A DNA stretch of 49,076 nt from an uncultured Bacilli bacterium. Its GTDB lineage: Bacteria; Bacillota_I; Bacilli_A; RF39; UBA660. Shown piece after piece: positions 32,125-40,133 of this stretch. The stretch covers positions 1-49,076 of the forward strand of contig CAKOSE010000005.1 in assembly GCA_934102055.1 (NCBI GenBank), in the 5' to 3' direction. Below the pieces are notes generated by a model that saw nothing but the letters and a program-made list of their open reading frames with translations, did no database searches and was not told where the DNA came from. The translations under genes were made by a program, and so were the position numbers. The first letter of the stretch is position 1. Every line of letters begins with the position of its first letter.

Positions 32125-33054
32125 GTGTCTTTTACTACGGAAATTAAGAATGAGATATGTTCTAATGATTATTCTAGGCTTGAGAATATTTGTCTTTTAT
32201 CTGGTTTTCTTAGAAATAATATTTCTATTTCTGATAATAGTTTTGTGGTTGTTTCTGAGAATCCTAAGGTTGTTAGAAAGATATTTTCTTTGTTTAAGGA
32301 ATTGTTTGATATAAATCCTTGTATTTCTTCTTTAAAGGGTAATAGTTTTAATAAGAGTTATTATAATATTGTTGTTTCTGATAAGGTTTCTAGTATTTTG
32401 AGTAGTCTTATGGTTTGTGATAATGGTGTTATGTTTCCTTCTGTTCCTTCTTATTTTTTGGATGATGAAGACTTAAAGAGAGCTTATTTGCGTGGTGTTT
32501 TTCTTGCTAAGGGTAGTATAAATGATCCTAAAAAGTCTAGATATCATATGGAGTTTTTGGTTGATAGAAGTGATGAGGCTTATTTTATTTCTTCTTTGCT
32601 TTTGGATTTTGATATAAGTGCGAAGGTTATTCCTAGGGATAAGGGTTATATGACTTATGTTAAGGAAGCTGAAAAGATTGGTGATTTTCTTAGGATAGTG
32701 AGTGCTAATAATGCTATTTTATATTATGAGGACATACGTATATATAGGGATCATAAGAATATGACTAATAGGCTTAATAATTGTGAACAGGCTAATGTTG
32801 ATAGGACTATTGATACTTGCCGTAAGCAGATTGCTGATATTGATTTGATTAAAGAGTATTCTTATTTTGATAGTCTTTCTGATAAGCTAAAGGAAGTTAT
32901 TTTTTATCGTGAGAAGTATCCTGAAGTTTCTTTGTCTGAGCTTAGTTATATTATGAGTTCAGAGACTTCTTCTAATATTACTAAGTCTGGTCTTAGTCAT
33001 AGGTTTAGAAAGATTCATGAGATTGCGAATAAGATTAGAAATGAAAAGAGTTAA
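32125..33054 (+). CDS. whiA: WhiA sporulation/division regulator homologue
   Basis: 309 residues from a GTG start (GAGGTG 4 nt upstream). The N-terminal domain derives from LAGLIDADG homing endonucleases (YLRGVFLAKGSINDPKKSRYHMEF), followed by a C-terminal helix-turn-helix (VSLSELSYIMSSETSSNITKSGLSHRFRKI). It is a DNA-binding protein linked to division and chromosome segregation in Bacillus. It ends convergently with dagK; the bidirectional hairpin at the end overlaps both stop codons. Confidence 0.95.
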   Translation: MSFTTEIKNEICSNDYSRLENICLLSGFLRNNISISDNSFVVVSENPKVVRKIFSLFKELFDINPCISSLKGNSFNKSYYNIVVSDKVSSILSSLMVCDNGVMFPSVPSYFLDDEDLKRAYLRGVFLAKGSINDPKKSRYHMEFLVDRSDEAYFISSLLLDFDISAKVIPRDKGYMTYVKEAEKIGDFLRIVSANNAILYYEDIRIYRDHKNMTNRLNNCEQANVDRTIDTCRKQIADIDLIKEYSYFDSLSDKLKEVIFYREKYPEVSLSELSYIMSSETSSNITKSGLSHRFRKIHEIANKIRNEKS

Positions 33055-33072
33055 GATTGTTTCTTAACTCTT
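33046..33072. terminator. Bidirectional terminator shared by whiA and dagK
   Basis: AAGAGTTAAGA (33046-33056), loop TTGT/T, then TCTTAACTCTT (33062-33072). The perfect 11-bp stem includes the last codons of whiA and the first base pairs of the dagK stop. A-rich on the left, T-rich on the right, so it can work both ways. Confidence 0.8.
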
Positions 33073-33988
33073 ATTTTGTGAACAGTTTTGGTATGTTTTT
33101 TTTAGGTAATAACATTTTTAACTCTTTATTTATGGTTATTGTGTATTTCTTTTTTTCGTTTTTTAGTTTTTCTCCGTCTATTGTCCAGTTATTTTTTATT
33201 TTTTCGTTAAATGTTATTTCTACTTTGTCGCTTGTGTGACAGTATATACCGGGTACGTTTGTTATTCCTGTTTTTATTAGTAGTATTAGTGTTTTTACTA
33301 GATCTTTTCTTCTGTTGATGTTACAGAACATTATTTCGAATTTATTGTCGTCTAGTTTTACATTTTTATATATGTTGTTTAATCCTGCGATTCTGTTTGC
33401 ATTTGAGATTAGTATTAGTGAGTAGAATCCATGATATGTTTCGTTATTTACTGTGTATTCTAGTTCGTATAGTTTTGTTATTTGAAAGAATTCTTTTACT
33501 CCGTTTATGAGGTATGCTAGGTGTCCTAGTTTCTTTTTTAGTTTTCTTGATGTTTGATAGGGAACGTTTATGAATTTTCCGAATCCTGCGACATAGAAGA
33601 ATGGTTGGTTATTTATTAGTCCTATATCTACGTTTTTTATTTCCCCTTCTAGGATTTTTTCTAGGCTTTTTAGGATGTTTTTGTTAAGTCCTAGCATGTG
33701 CCCTATATCGTTGGTTGTTCCTACTGGGATATGTGATAGTAATAGTTTTTTTTCTCGTAGGTAGTTTCCTTGGACTATTTCATTAAATGTTCCGTCTCCT
33801 CCGATTGATAGGACTAGGTCGGCATATTTGAGATTTTTTACATGTCTTTTTGCATCTCCGTGTTTTTCTGTGTAATAGATATGTGTTTTATATTCATGTT
33901 CTTGTAGTTTGTTTATTACTTCATTGATTGTTTTTCTTTTTATGCCTTTACCACTTTCTCTGTTACAGATTAGTTCACAGTTTTTCAT
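33071..33988 (-). CDS. dagK: Diacylglycerol/lipid kinase, DagK type
   Basis: 305 residues. The DAGK catalytic domain includes the nucleotide-binding SIGGDGTFNEIVQG, PVGTTNDIGHMLGL and IGLINNQPFFYVAGFGKF; the C-terminal domain follows. The Bacillus enzyme phosphorylates diacylglycerol released during lipoteichoic acid synthesis. It is a soluble protein. It follows clpP with only 27 nt between, on the reverse strand, and may share its promoter. Confidence 0.9.
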   Translation of the reverse strand: MKNCELICNRESGKGIKRKTINEVINKLQEHEYKTHIYYTEKHGDAKRHVKNLKYADLVLSIGGDGTFNEIVQGNYLREKKLLLSHIPVGTTNDIGHMLGLNKNILKSLEKILEGEIKNVDIGLINNQPFFYVAGFGKFINVPYQTSRKLKKKLGHLAYLINGVKEFFQITKLYELEYTVNNETYHGFYSLILISNANRIAGLNNIYKNVKLDDNKFEIMFCNINRRKDLVKTLILLIKTGITNVPGIYCHTSDKVEITFNEKIKNNWTIDGEKLKNEKKKYTITINKELKMLLPKKNIPKLFTK

Positions 33989-34015
33989 CTTATCACCAAT
34001 TTAATTATACATAAA

Positions 34016-34597
34016 TTATTTTTTGTTTTCAATAATTTTGTCTATTAGACCATAATTTTTGGCTTCTTTTGCTGATAAGAAGTAATCTCTTTCTGTGTCT
34101 TTTTCTATTTGTTCTAGGGATTTTCCTGTGTTTTTTGACATTATTTTGTTTAGTTTTTCTTTTAGTTTTAGTATTCTTTCTGCTGCTATTTTTATTTCTG
34201 TTGCTTGTCCTTGTGCTCCTCCTAGTGGTTGATGAATCATTACTTCAGAGTTTGGAAGTGCTAATCTTTTTCCTTTTTCTCCGCTTGATAAGAGGAATGC
34301 TGCCATGGATGCTGCCATTCCTATACAGATTGTTGATACTTTGCTTTTTATGAAGTTCATTGTGTCATATATTGCCATTCCTGATGTTATTGCTCCTCCA
34401 GGGGAGTTTATGTATAGATTTATATCTTCGTGTGATTCTGAGTCTAAGTATAGTAGTTCTGCTACTATTATGTTTGCGGTTGTATCGTTTATTTCTCCAT
34501 TTAGGATAATTATTCTGTCTTTTAGTAGTCTTGAGTAAATATCGTAGCTTCTTTCTCCATTTATTTCTTTTTCTATTACTGTTGGAATTAAGTTCAT
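34016..34597 (-). CDS. clpP: ATP-dependent Clp protease proteolytic subunit
   Basis: 193 residues from the ATG at 34597; the GTG nine bases further upstream overlaps the AGGTG ribosome site. Serine protease, 14-mer barrel working with ClpX or ClpC. The triad is visible: Ser in IGMAASMAAFLLSS, His in MIHQPLGG, Asp in ERDYFLSAKEA. The N-terminal axial loop MNLIPTVIEKEINGERSYDIYSRLL is standard. On the reverse strand, divergent from the nucleoside kinase gene. Confidence 0.96.
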   Translation of the reverse strand: MNLIPTVIEKEINGERSYDIYSRLLKDRIIILNGEINDTTANIIVAELLYLDSESHEDINLYINSPGGAITSGMAIYDTMNFIKSKVSTICIGMAASMAAFLLSSGEKGKRLALPNSEVMIHQPLGGAQGQATEIKIAAERILKLKEKLNKIMSKNTGKSLEQIEKDTERDYFLSAKEAKNYGLIDKIIENKK

Positions 34598-34643
34598 TTT
34601 TATCACCTGTTAATAAATTACGTAAAAAAATGATTATTATTCG

Positions 34644-34672
34644 TATCAAAATCATACAATATGTGATAAAAT
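34644..34672 (+). promoter_or_regulatory. Promoter of the nucleoside kinase-gap operon
   Basis: TATCAA (34644-34649), 17-nt spacer, extended TGa plus TAAAAT (34667-34672). The clpP promoter must lie on the other strand in the same 105-nt gap; AATAATAATC there is a candidate -10. Confidence 0.55.
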
Positions 34673-34702
34673 ATTAATATAGAATTAAGAGGGTGTTAAT
34701 TT

Positions 34703-36352
34703 ATGGAAAAGATAAATGTTATTATTAATGATGAAAAATATGATTTTGATAAGGGTATTACTCTTTTTGAAATATCTGAAAAAGTATATAAAGAAGATTT
34801 TCCTGCTCTTGTTGCTTTTGTAGATAATGAGATTTTTTCTCTTGACAAGAAGATTAATTATGATTGTAGTGTAAGATTTGTTAATGTTCTTGATCCTACT
34901 GGGAATAGAATTTATACTAGATCTTTATTCTTTGTTCTTTCTTATGCTTTTAAGGAACTTTTTGGATATGATTATTATGTGAAAGTTTGTCATTCTATTG
35001 ATAAGGCTATTAAGCTTAGGACTAATTTATATCTTAATCAGGATAGACTTAATAAGCTTAAGGATAAGATGACTGAGATCATAGAGAATGATATGCATAT
35101 TGAAAAGTGTTTGGTTAGTAGAAAGGAAGCTAGAAAGTATTTTTTAAGTGTTAATGATAAGAGTAAGGCTGATACTTTTATTTATAATACTAATCATTAT
35201 GTTACTTTGTATAAACTTGGTGATTTATATGATTATTTCTTTTGTGATATGCCTATTTCTACTGGAGTATTTAAGTCTTTTGATTTGTATTTTTTAGATA
35301 AGGGATCTTTTATTTTGCAATTTCCTACTGTGGGGGATAATGGTAATATTCCAGAATATGTAAATAGGGAGAAGATTGTTAAGACTTTTGATGATATTTA
35401 TTCTTTGTCTAAGAAGCTTGGTTTATTTGATAGTTCTGATGTTAATAAGGCTGTTGCAAGTGGTAAGATTTCTGATATTATTAAGCTTACTGAGACTATT
35501 TCTAGTAATAATTTGCTTAATTTAGCTAGGGAAATATATGATCAAAGGGATAGAATAAAACTTGTTTTACTTGCGGGACCTTCTTCTAGTGGTAAGACTA
35601 CTACTTCTAGGAAGCTTTCTATGTTTCTTAAGAGTTTTGGTCTTAATCCTAAACCTCTTTCGGTTGATGATTATTTTTTAGATAGGGATAAGACTCCTAG
35701 ACTTCCTAATGGGGATTATGATTTTGAGACTATTGATGCTATTAATATTGATTTGTTTAATAAGGATTTGACTAAGCTTGTTAATGGTGAAGAGGTTGAA
35801 GTTCCTACTTTTAATTTTTATAAGGGTAAGTCTGAGTATTTAGGAAATAAAATAAAACTTGAAGATCAGGATATACTAATTATTGAGGGGCTTCATGCTG
35901 TTAATGAAAAGCTTACTAAGTCTATTGCTAAGGATAGGAAATATAAAGTTTATATATCTCCACTTTCTGATTTGAATATTGATAATCACAATATGATTTC
36001 TAATACTGATGTAAGGCTTCTTAGAAGAATTATAAGAGATAATAGGACTCGTGGGTATAGTGCTGAGGAGACTATTAAAAGATGGAAGACTGTTAGGGAT
36101 GGAGAAAATAAGTATATTTTTCCTTTTCAGGATGATGTTGATTATGTTTATAATACTTCACTTATATATGAGATTGGGGTACTTAAACTTTATGCTGAGC
36201 CTCTTCTTTTTGGAATTGATAATACTTCACCTTATTATGAGGAAGTTATTCGTTTACTTAATTTTTTAGGTATGTTTGTGGGTATTCCTACGGATGAAAT
36301 TCCTAGTGATTCTATTTTAAGAGAGTTTATTGGTGGTAGTTATTTTGAATAG
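34703..36352 (+). CDS. Nucleoside (uridine) kinase with N-terminal TGS domain
   Basis: 549 residues. The first ~60 are a TGS domain, then a threonyl-tRNA synthetase second-domain-like region (HSIDKAIKLRTNLYL; NTNHYVTLYKLGDLYDYFFCDM), then a phosphoribulokinase/uridine kinase domain with Walker A LLAGPSSSGKTTTSRKL (near residue 291), the DDYFLDRD substrate motif and IIEGLHAVNEKL. The same architecture is known in Bacillota and is annotated nucleoside kinase. Phosphorylation of uridine or another nucleoside is expected; the TGS role is unclear. gap follows after 9 nt. Confidence 0.88.
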   Translation: MEKINVIINDEKYDFDKGITLFEISEKVYKEDFPALVAFVDNEIFSLDKKINYDCSVRFVNVLDPTGNRIYTRSLFFVLSYAFKELFGYDYYVKVCHSIDKAIKLRTNLYLNQDRLNKLKDKMTEIIENDMHIEKCLVSRKEARKYFLSVNDKSKADTFIYNTNHYVTLYKLGDLYDYFFCDMPISTGVFKSFDLYFLDKGSFILQFPTVGDNGNIPEYVNREKIVKTFDDIYSLSKKLGLFDSSDVNKAVASGKISDIIKLTETISSNNLLNLAREIYDQRDRIKLVLLAGPSSSGKTTTSRKLSMFLKSFGLNPKPLSVDDYFLDRDKTPRLPNGDYDFETIDAINIDLFNKDLTKLVNGEEVEVPTFNFYKGKSEYLGNKIKLEDQDILIIEGLHAVNEKLTKSIAKDRKYKVYISPLSDLNIDNHNMISNTDVRLLRRIIRDNRTRGYSAEETIKRWKTVRDGENKYIFPFQDDVDYVYNTSLIYEIGVLKLYAEPLLFGIDNTSPYYEEVIRLLNFLGMFVGIPTDEIPSDSILREFIGGSYFE

Positions 36353-36361
36353 GAGGATATT

Positions 36362-37372
36362 ATGAAGGTTGCAATTAATGGTTTTGGTAGGATAGGTAGG
36401 TTAGTTTTTAGGATTCTTGAGGATAGCAGTGATTTTGAAGTTGTTGCTATAAATGATTTGAGTGATGCTAAGGAACTTGCTCATTTACTTAAGTATGATT
36501 CTAGTCAAGGTACTTATAAAAAAGATGAGATTGGTTATTTTGGTAATTATTTAGTTTCTTCTGGCAGGAAAATAAAGATTTTTTCTAGTAGTGATCCTTT
36601 GGAACTTCCTTTGGGAGAACTTGGTGTTGATATAGTTTTTGAGTGTAGTGGTCATTTTACTAAGAAAGATTCTGCTTATAGGCATATTGAAGCTGGTGCT
36701 AAGAGGGTTATTATTTCTGCACCATGTAAGGATAGTGATGTTAAGACTGTTGTTTATGGTGTTAATGAGTCTATTTTGAATGGTGATGAACGTGTTATTA
36801 GTGCTGCTAGTTGTACTACTAATTGTTTGGCTCCGGTTCTTGATGTTATTAATAATAATTTTGGAATAGTTAAGGGTTATATGACTACTATTCATGCTTA
36901 TACTAATGATCAGGTTATGCTTGATGTTTCTCATAAGAAGGGTATTGAGGCTAGACGTGGTAGAGCTGGTGCTATTAATATTATTCCTACTTCGACTGGT
37001 GCTGCTAAAGCTATTGGACGTGTTATACCTAGTTTAGATGGTAAGATGAGAGGGTCTGCTATGAGAGTACCTGTTTCAGATGGTTCTTGTGTTGATCTTG
37101 TTCTTGAACTTAAAAGAAATGTTTCTATTGATGGGATTAATAAGGCTTTTATTTCTTCAGTTAGTGATTCTTTAGGTGTTACTAGTGATCCTATTGTATC
37201 TAGTGATATTGTTGGAGATACCCATGGTGGGGTTGTTGATCTTTTGCTTACTGATATTTTAGAAGTTGATGGAAAGCAACTTGTTAAAATCGTTGCTTGG
37301 TATGATAATGAAAATGGTTATTCTCATCAGATGGTTAGATGTGCTAGATATTTTGCTAATTTAGTTAAATAA
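36362..37372 (+). CDS. gap: Glyceraldehyde-3-phosphate dehydrogenase
   Basis: 336 residues. The glycolytic enzyme oxidises glyceraldehyde 3-phosphate to 1,3-bisphosphoglycerate. NAD fold INGFGRIGRLVFR, catalytic Cys151 in SAASCTTNCLAP, His in TTIHAYTNDQ, and NENGYSHQMVR. Asp after strand 2 (INDLSD) indicates NAD specificity. GGAGGATATT ribosome site. It shares a transcript with the nucleoside kinase, and ends in a terminator shared with the convergent FemAB gene. Confidence 0.97.
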   Translation: MKVAINGFGRIGRLVFRILEDSSDFEVVAINDLSDAKELAHLLKYDSSQGTYKKDEIGYFGNYLVSSGRKIKIFSSSDPLELPLGELGVDIVFECSGHFTKKDSAYRHIEAGAKRVIISAPCKDSDVKTVVYGVNESILNGDERVISAASCTTNCLAPVLDVINNNFGIVKGYMTTIHAYTNDQVMLDVSHKKGIEARRGRAGAINIIPTSTGAAKAIGRVIPSLDGKMRGSAMRVPVSDGSCVDLVLELKRNVSIDGINKAFISSVSDSLGVTSDPIVSSDIVGDTHGGVVDLLLTDILEVDGKQLVKIVAWYDNENGYSHQMVRCARYFANLVK

Positions 37373-37399
37373 AAAATCTCATTCATCATGAGATTTTTT
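37371..37399. terminator. Bidirectional terminator shared by gap and the FemAB gene
   Basis: AAAAAATCTCAT (37371-37382), 5-nt loop, ATGAGATTTTTT (37388-37399). Perfect 12-bp stem, T-tract on both strands, and it lies across the last codons of both genes. Confidence 0.9.
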
Positions 37400-38644
37400 T
37401 AGTGCTTTTCTTCCTAGTTTTGTTTTTTTATGTATGTTGTAAACAGTTTTGTTAATAACCAGATCAAATTCTCCGATATATTCTGTGACGTCTGCGCCGA
37501 AGCCTAGTTTCATTTCGTTTAGTCCATTAAATTTATTATTGTCTCCGAAGTATCCTGTTATTGCGTTTAGATCGAAGAATACTGCTCCTAGTTTTGCATA
37601 TTTTTCTATTATGGCCCATTTTGTTAAGAATGTTGGGTAGTATAGTTTATATGCACTGTTTTGTCCTTCTATTACTAGTGTTACTCCGTGTTTTTCTACT
37701 ATTATTGCACAGGCACTTATTATTATTCCTTTTGGATTTTTTGTTAACAAACCTGATGCTGTTTCTAGTTCTTTTTTATAGACTGCTAGTACTTTATCTG
37801 ATGTTATTTTTGAGTTTGTTAGTTTGTTACTTATTTTTCCTTTAAGACCTGCTTCTCTTATATCTTGATTTATTTCTTCGTTTTTTTGTAGTTCTTCTTC
37901 ATATATTTGTTTTATGTTATTTAGATATTTTTCTGTATTTAGTTTTGCAAAGTATAATTCGAATTTATCTTTAAAACAGTTTGCAAAATCTTTGTAATAG
38001 GTTAGTTTTCTGTAGTGTTTTTTTGCTACGAATTTGTAGAATATTTCTATGTCATTATGGTTTCCTTGAAGAATTTCTACTCCTCTTGATTGTGCTTTTC
38101 TTATTTTGTTTTTGACACTTGGATCGAAATTTTCAAATAGTGTTTCTGCTGATCCTGTTACTTTAAGAATTGCATTCCATCTTGGTTTTAGTGTTCCAAA
38201 AAATTTGTTGTCTCCGAAGTAGGTGTATCCTATTTTTGTTAGGAATGGTATTAAGTCGTTTGTATAAGGACTTCTTAGGATGTTTCCGTTTTTGTCTCTT
38301 TTGTTGTTTACTACTGGAGGATCTATTTTTAGGAATATGATGTTGTTTTTTGCTAGGAATTTTTTCATTTTATTTGTAACATCTATGATTAGATCTTTGT
38401 TATCGTAGTCGATTAGAAATCCTCTTGGAGCGTAGGCATATTTGTATCCTAGGAATAGTTTTTGTATTAGAATGAGGCTTGCTCCGATTAGGATGTTTTG
38501 GTCGTTTATAAATCCGTAATAGTGTGGTTCGAAACCATCATTTGTCATTAGATTACCATAACTTGATGTTTGATAATATGTGTGGAGTGGATGATTTGAT
38601 GAAAAGTTATCGAATTGTTCATTACTTAATTTAACTATTTTCAA
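37379..38644 (-). CDS. FemAB-family peptidoglycan bridge aminoacyltransferase
   Basis: 421 residues. Two GNAT-like halves separated by a charged helical arm (about residues 230-290), as in FemA/FemX/MurM enzymes, which add amino acids from aminoacyl-tRNA to the lipid II stem peptide. Motifs: HTYYQTSSYGNLM, YAYAPRGFLIDY, WNAILKVTGSAETLFENFDPSVKNKIRKA and VFFDLNAITGYFGDNNKFNGLNEMKLGFGADVTEYIGEFDL. The specific residue added is unknown. It indicates interpeptide bridges in this wall. AAGGAGGG ribosome site on the reverse strand. No signal peptide (cytosolic). Confidence 0.9.
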   Translation of the reverse strand: MKIVKLSNEQFDNFSSNHPLHTYYQTSSYGNLMTNDGFEPHYYGFINDQNILIGASLILIQKLFLGYKYAYAPRGFLIDYDNKDLIIDVTNKMKKFLAKNNIIFLKIDPPVVNNKRDKNGNILRSPYTNDLIPFLTKIGYTYFGDNKFFGTLKPRWNAILKVTGSAETLFENFDPSVKNKIRKAQSRGVEILQGNHNDIEIFYKFVAKKHYRKLTYYKDFANCFKDKFELYFAKLNTEKYLNNIKQIYEEELQKNEEINQDIREAGLKGKISNKLTNSKITSDKVLAVYKKELETASGLLTKNPKGIIISACAIIVEKHGVTLVIEGQNSAYKLYYPTFLTKWAIIEKYAKLGAVFFDLNAITGYFGDNNKFNGLNEMKLGFGADVTEYIGEFDLVINKTVYNIHKKTKLGRKALKKSHDE

Positions 38645-38712
38645 TAAGTATCCCTCCTTAGTAACTTACTATTTATATAATATCTTTTTTTTTAGAAAAA
38701 ATCAATAAAAAG

Positions 38713-38741
38713 TTCAAATGCTGTTAAAAATATTATATAAT
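38713..38741 (+). promoter_or_regulatory. Promoter of eno
   Basis: TTCAAA (38713-38718), 17-nt spacer, TATAAT (38736-38741). Confidence 0.6.
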
Positions 38742-38760
38742 TATTGTTGAGGTGACTTTT

Positions 38761-39984
38761 GTGATAAAAGATATAATTGCTAGGGAGATTTTGGATTCTA
38801 GGGGTAATCCTACTGTTGAGGTTGATGTTATACTTGATGATGGTTCTTTTGGTAGGGCTAGTGTTCCTAGTGGTGCTTCGACTGGGTCTAATGAAGCTTT
38901 AGAACTTCGTGATGGAGGAAGTCGTTATCTTGGTAAGGGAGTTTTAAATGCTGTATATAATGTTAATAATATTATAAAACCTCATCTTATTGGTAGGCAA
39001 GCTAGTGATCTTAGAGGTATTGATGATATTATGATTGATTTAGATGGTACTAAGAATAAAAGTAGGCTTGGTGCTAATGCTATTTTAGGGGTTTCTCTTG
39101 CGTGTCTTAAGGCTAGTAGTAATAGTTCTGGTAATTCTCTTTATAAGTATTTGGGTAAGGGAAGGACTCTTCCTATTTGTATGATGAATATTTTAAATGG
39201 TGGTGTTCATGCGGATAATAATTTGGATTTTCAGGAGTTTATGATTATTCCTGTTGCTAGTACTGTTAAAGAAAGAATTAGAATTGGTAGTGAGGTTTTT
39301 CATACTCTTAAGGGCATTCTTAAGGAAAATGGTTATTTTACTGGAGTTGGAGATGAGGGTGGTTTTGCTCCGAATTTAAGTGGTAATTATGAGGCTCTTG
39401 ATTTGATATGCGAATCTATTAGAAAAGCCGGATATGAACCTGGTGTTTCTGTTGTTCTTGCTCTTGATGTTGCGGCTTCTGAACTTTATAAGGATGGTTA
39501 TTATTATATTGATGGTAAAATGTATGATATAGATTCTTTATGTGATTATTATGTTTCTCTTGTTAAGAGGTATCCTATTGTTTCTATTGAAGATCCTGTA
39601 TATGAAAATGATTTCGATGGTTTTAAGAAGCTTACTGATATGATTGGTGATAAGGTTCAGCTTGTTGGAGATGATTTATTTGTTACTAATATTGATTATC
39701 TTCGTCGTGGTGTTTTGATGGGTGCTGGCAATGCTATTCTTCTTAAGGCTAATCAGATTGGCACTGTTAGTGAGATGATTGATACTATTAATTATGCTAA
39801 AAAGCATGGTTATAAGACTATTATTTCTCATAGAAGTGGTGAAACTGATGATTGCTTTATTTCTCATATGGCTGTTGGTTTTAATTTGGAACAAATTAAG
39901 ACTGGTTCTATGTCTAGGATGGATAGGATTTGTAAATATAATGAATTGATTAGAATTGAAGAGGAGATAAGTAAAGGCGATTAA
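38761..39984 (+). CDS. eno: Enolase
   Basis: 407 residues from the GTG at 38761 (GAGGTG 6 nt upstream), giving the usual MIKDIIAREILDSRGNPTVEV start. Enolase converts 2-phosphoglycerate to phosphoenolpyruvate. Catalytic GDEGGFAP, metal Asp in ALDVAAS, Glu in SIEDP, Asp in VGDDLFVTN, catalytic Lys in LLKANQIGT and SHRSGETDD are present. It is about 20 residues shorter than most enolases, and several loops differ (ISHRSGETDD for TED; GSMSRMDR for GxPSRTER). Separate from gap, behind its own promoter. Confidence 0.95.
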   Translation: MIKDIIAREILDSRGNPTVEVDVILDDGSFGRASVPSGASTGSNEALELRDGGSRYLGKGVLNAVYNVNNIIKPHLIGRQASDLRGIDDIMIDLDGTKNKSRLGANAILGVSLACLKASSNSSGNSLYKYLGKGRTLPICMMNILNGGVHADNNLDFQEFMIIPVASTVKERIRIGSEVFHTLKGILKENGYFTGVGDEGGFAPNLSGNYEALDLICESIRKAGYEPGVSVVLALDVAASELYKDGYYYIDGKMYDIDSLCDYYVSLVKRYPIVSIEDPVYENDFDGFKKLTDMIGDKVQLVGDDLFVTNIDYLRRGVLMGAGNAILLKANQIGTVSEMIDTINYAKKHGYKTIISHRSGETDDCFISHMAVGFNLEQIKTGSMSRMDRICKYNELIRIEEEISKGD

Positions 39985-39995
39985 AGCCTTTTTTT
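39973..39995 (+). terminator. Terminator of eno
   Basis: AAAGGC (39973-39978) and GCCTTT (39986-39991) followed by TTTT. The left arm codes the last residues of enolase. Confidence 0.85.
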
Positions 39996-40009
39996 GTTGC
40001 AGGTTTTGC

Positions 40010-40038
40010 TTGATTTTTTCATTCTTTTGTGATATACT
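40010..40038 (+). promoter_or_regulatory. Promoter of the tandem sigma factor genes
   Basis: TTGATT (40010-40015), 17-nt spacer, extended TGa plus TATACT (40033-40038). The ~95-nt leader contains TAAGTTT/AAACTTA arms (40042-40048 with 40074-40080) of unknown role. Confidence 0.7.
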
Positions 40039-40133
40039 CTTGTAAGTTTATGTTTTTAGGGATTTGTTTCTTAAAACTTAGATGTTGCACTTTTTAATTT
40101 AATCATATTTATTAATTATGGGAGTTGTTAGTT

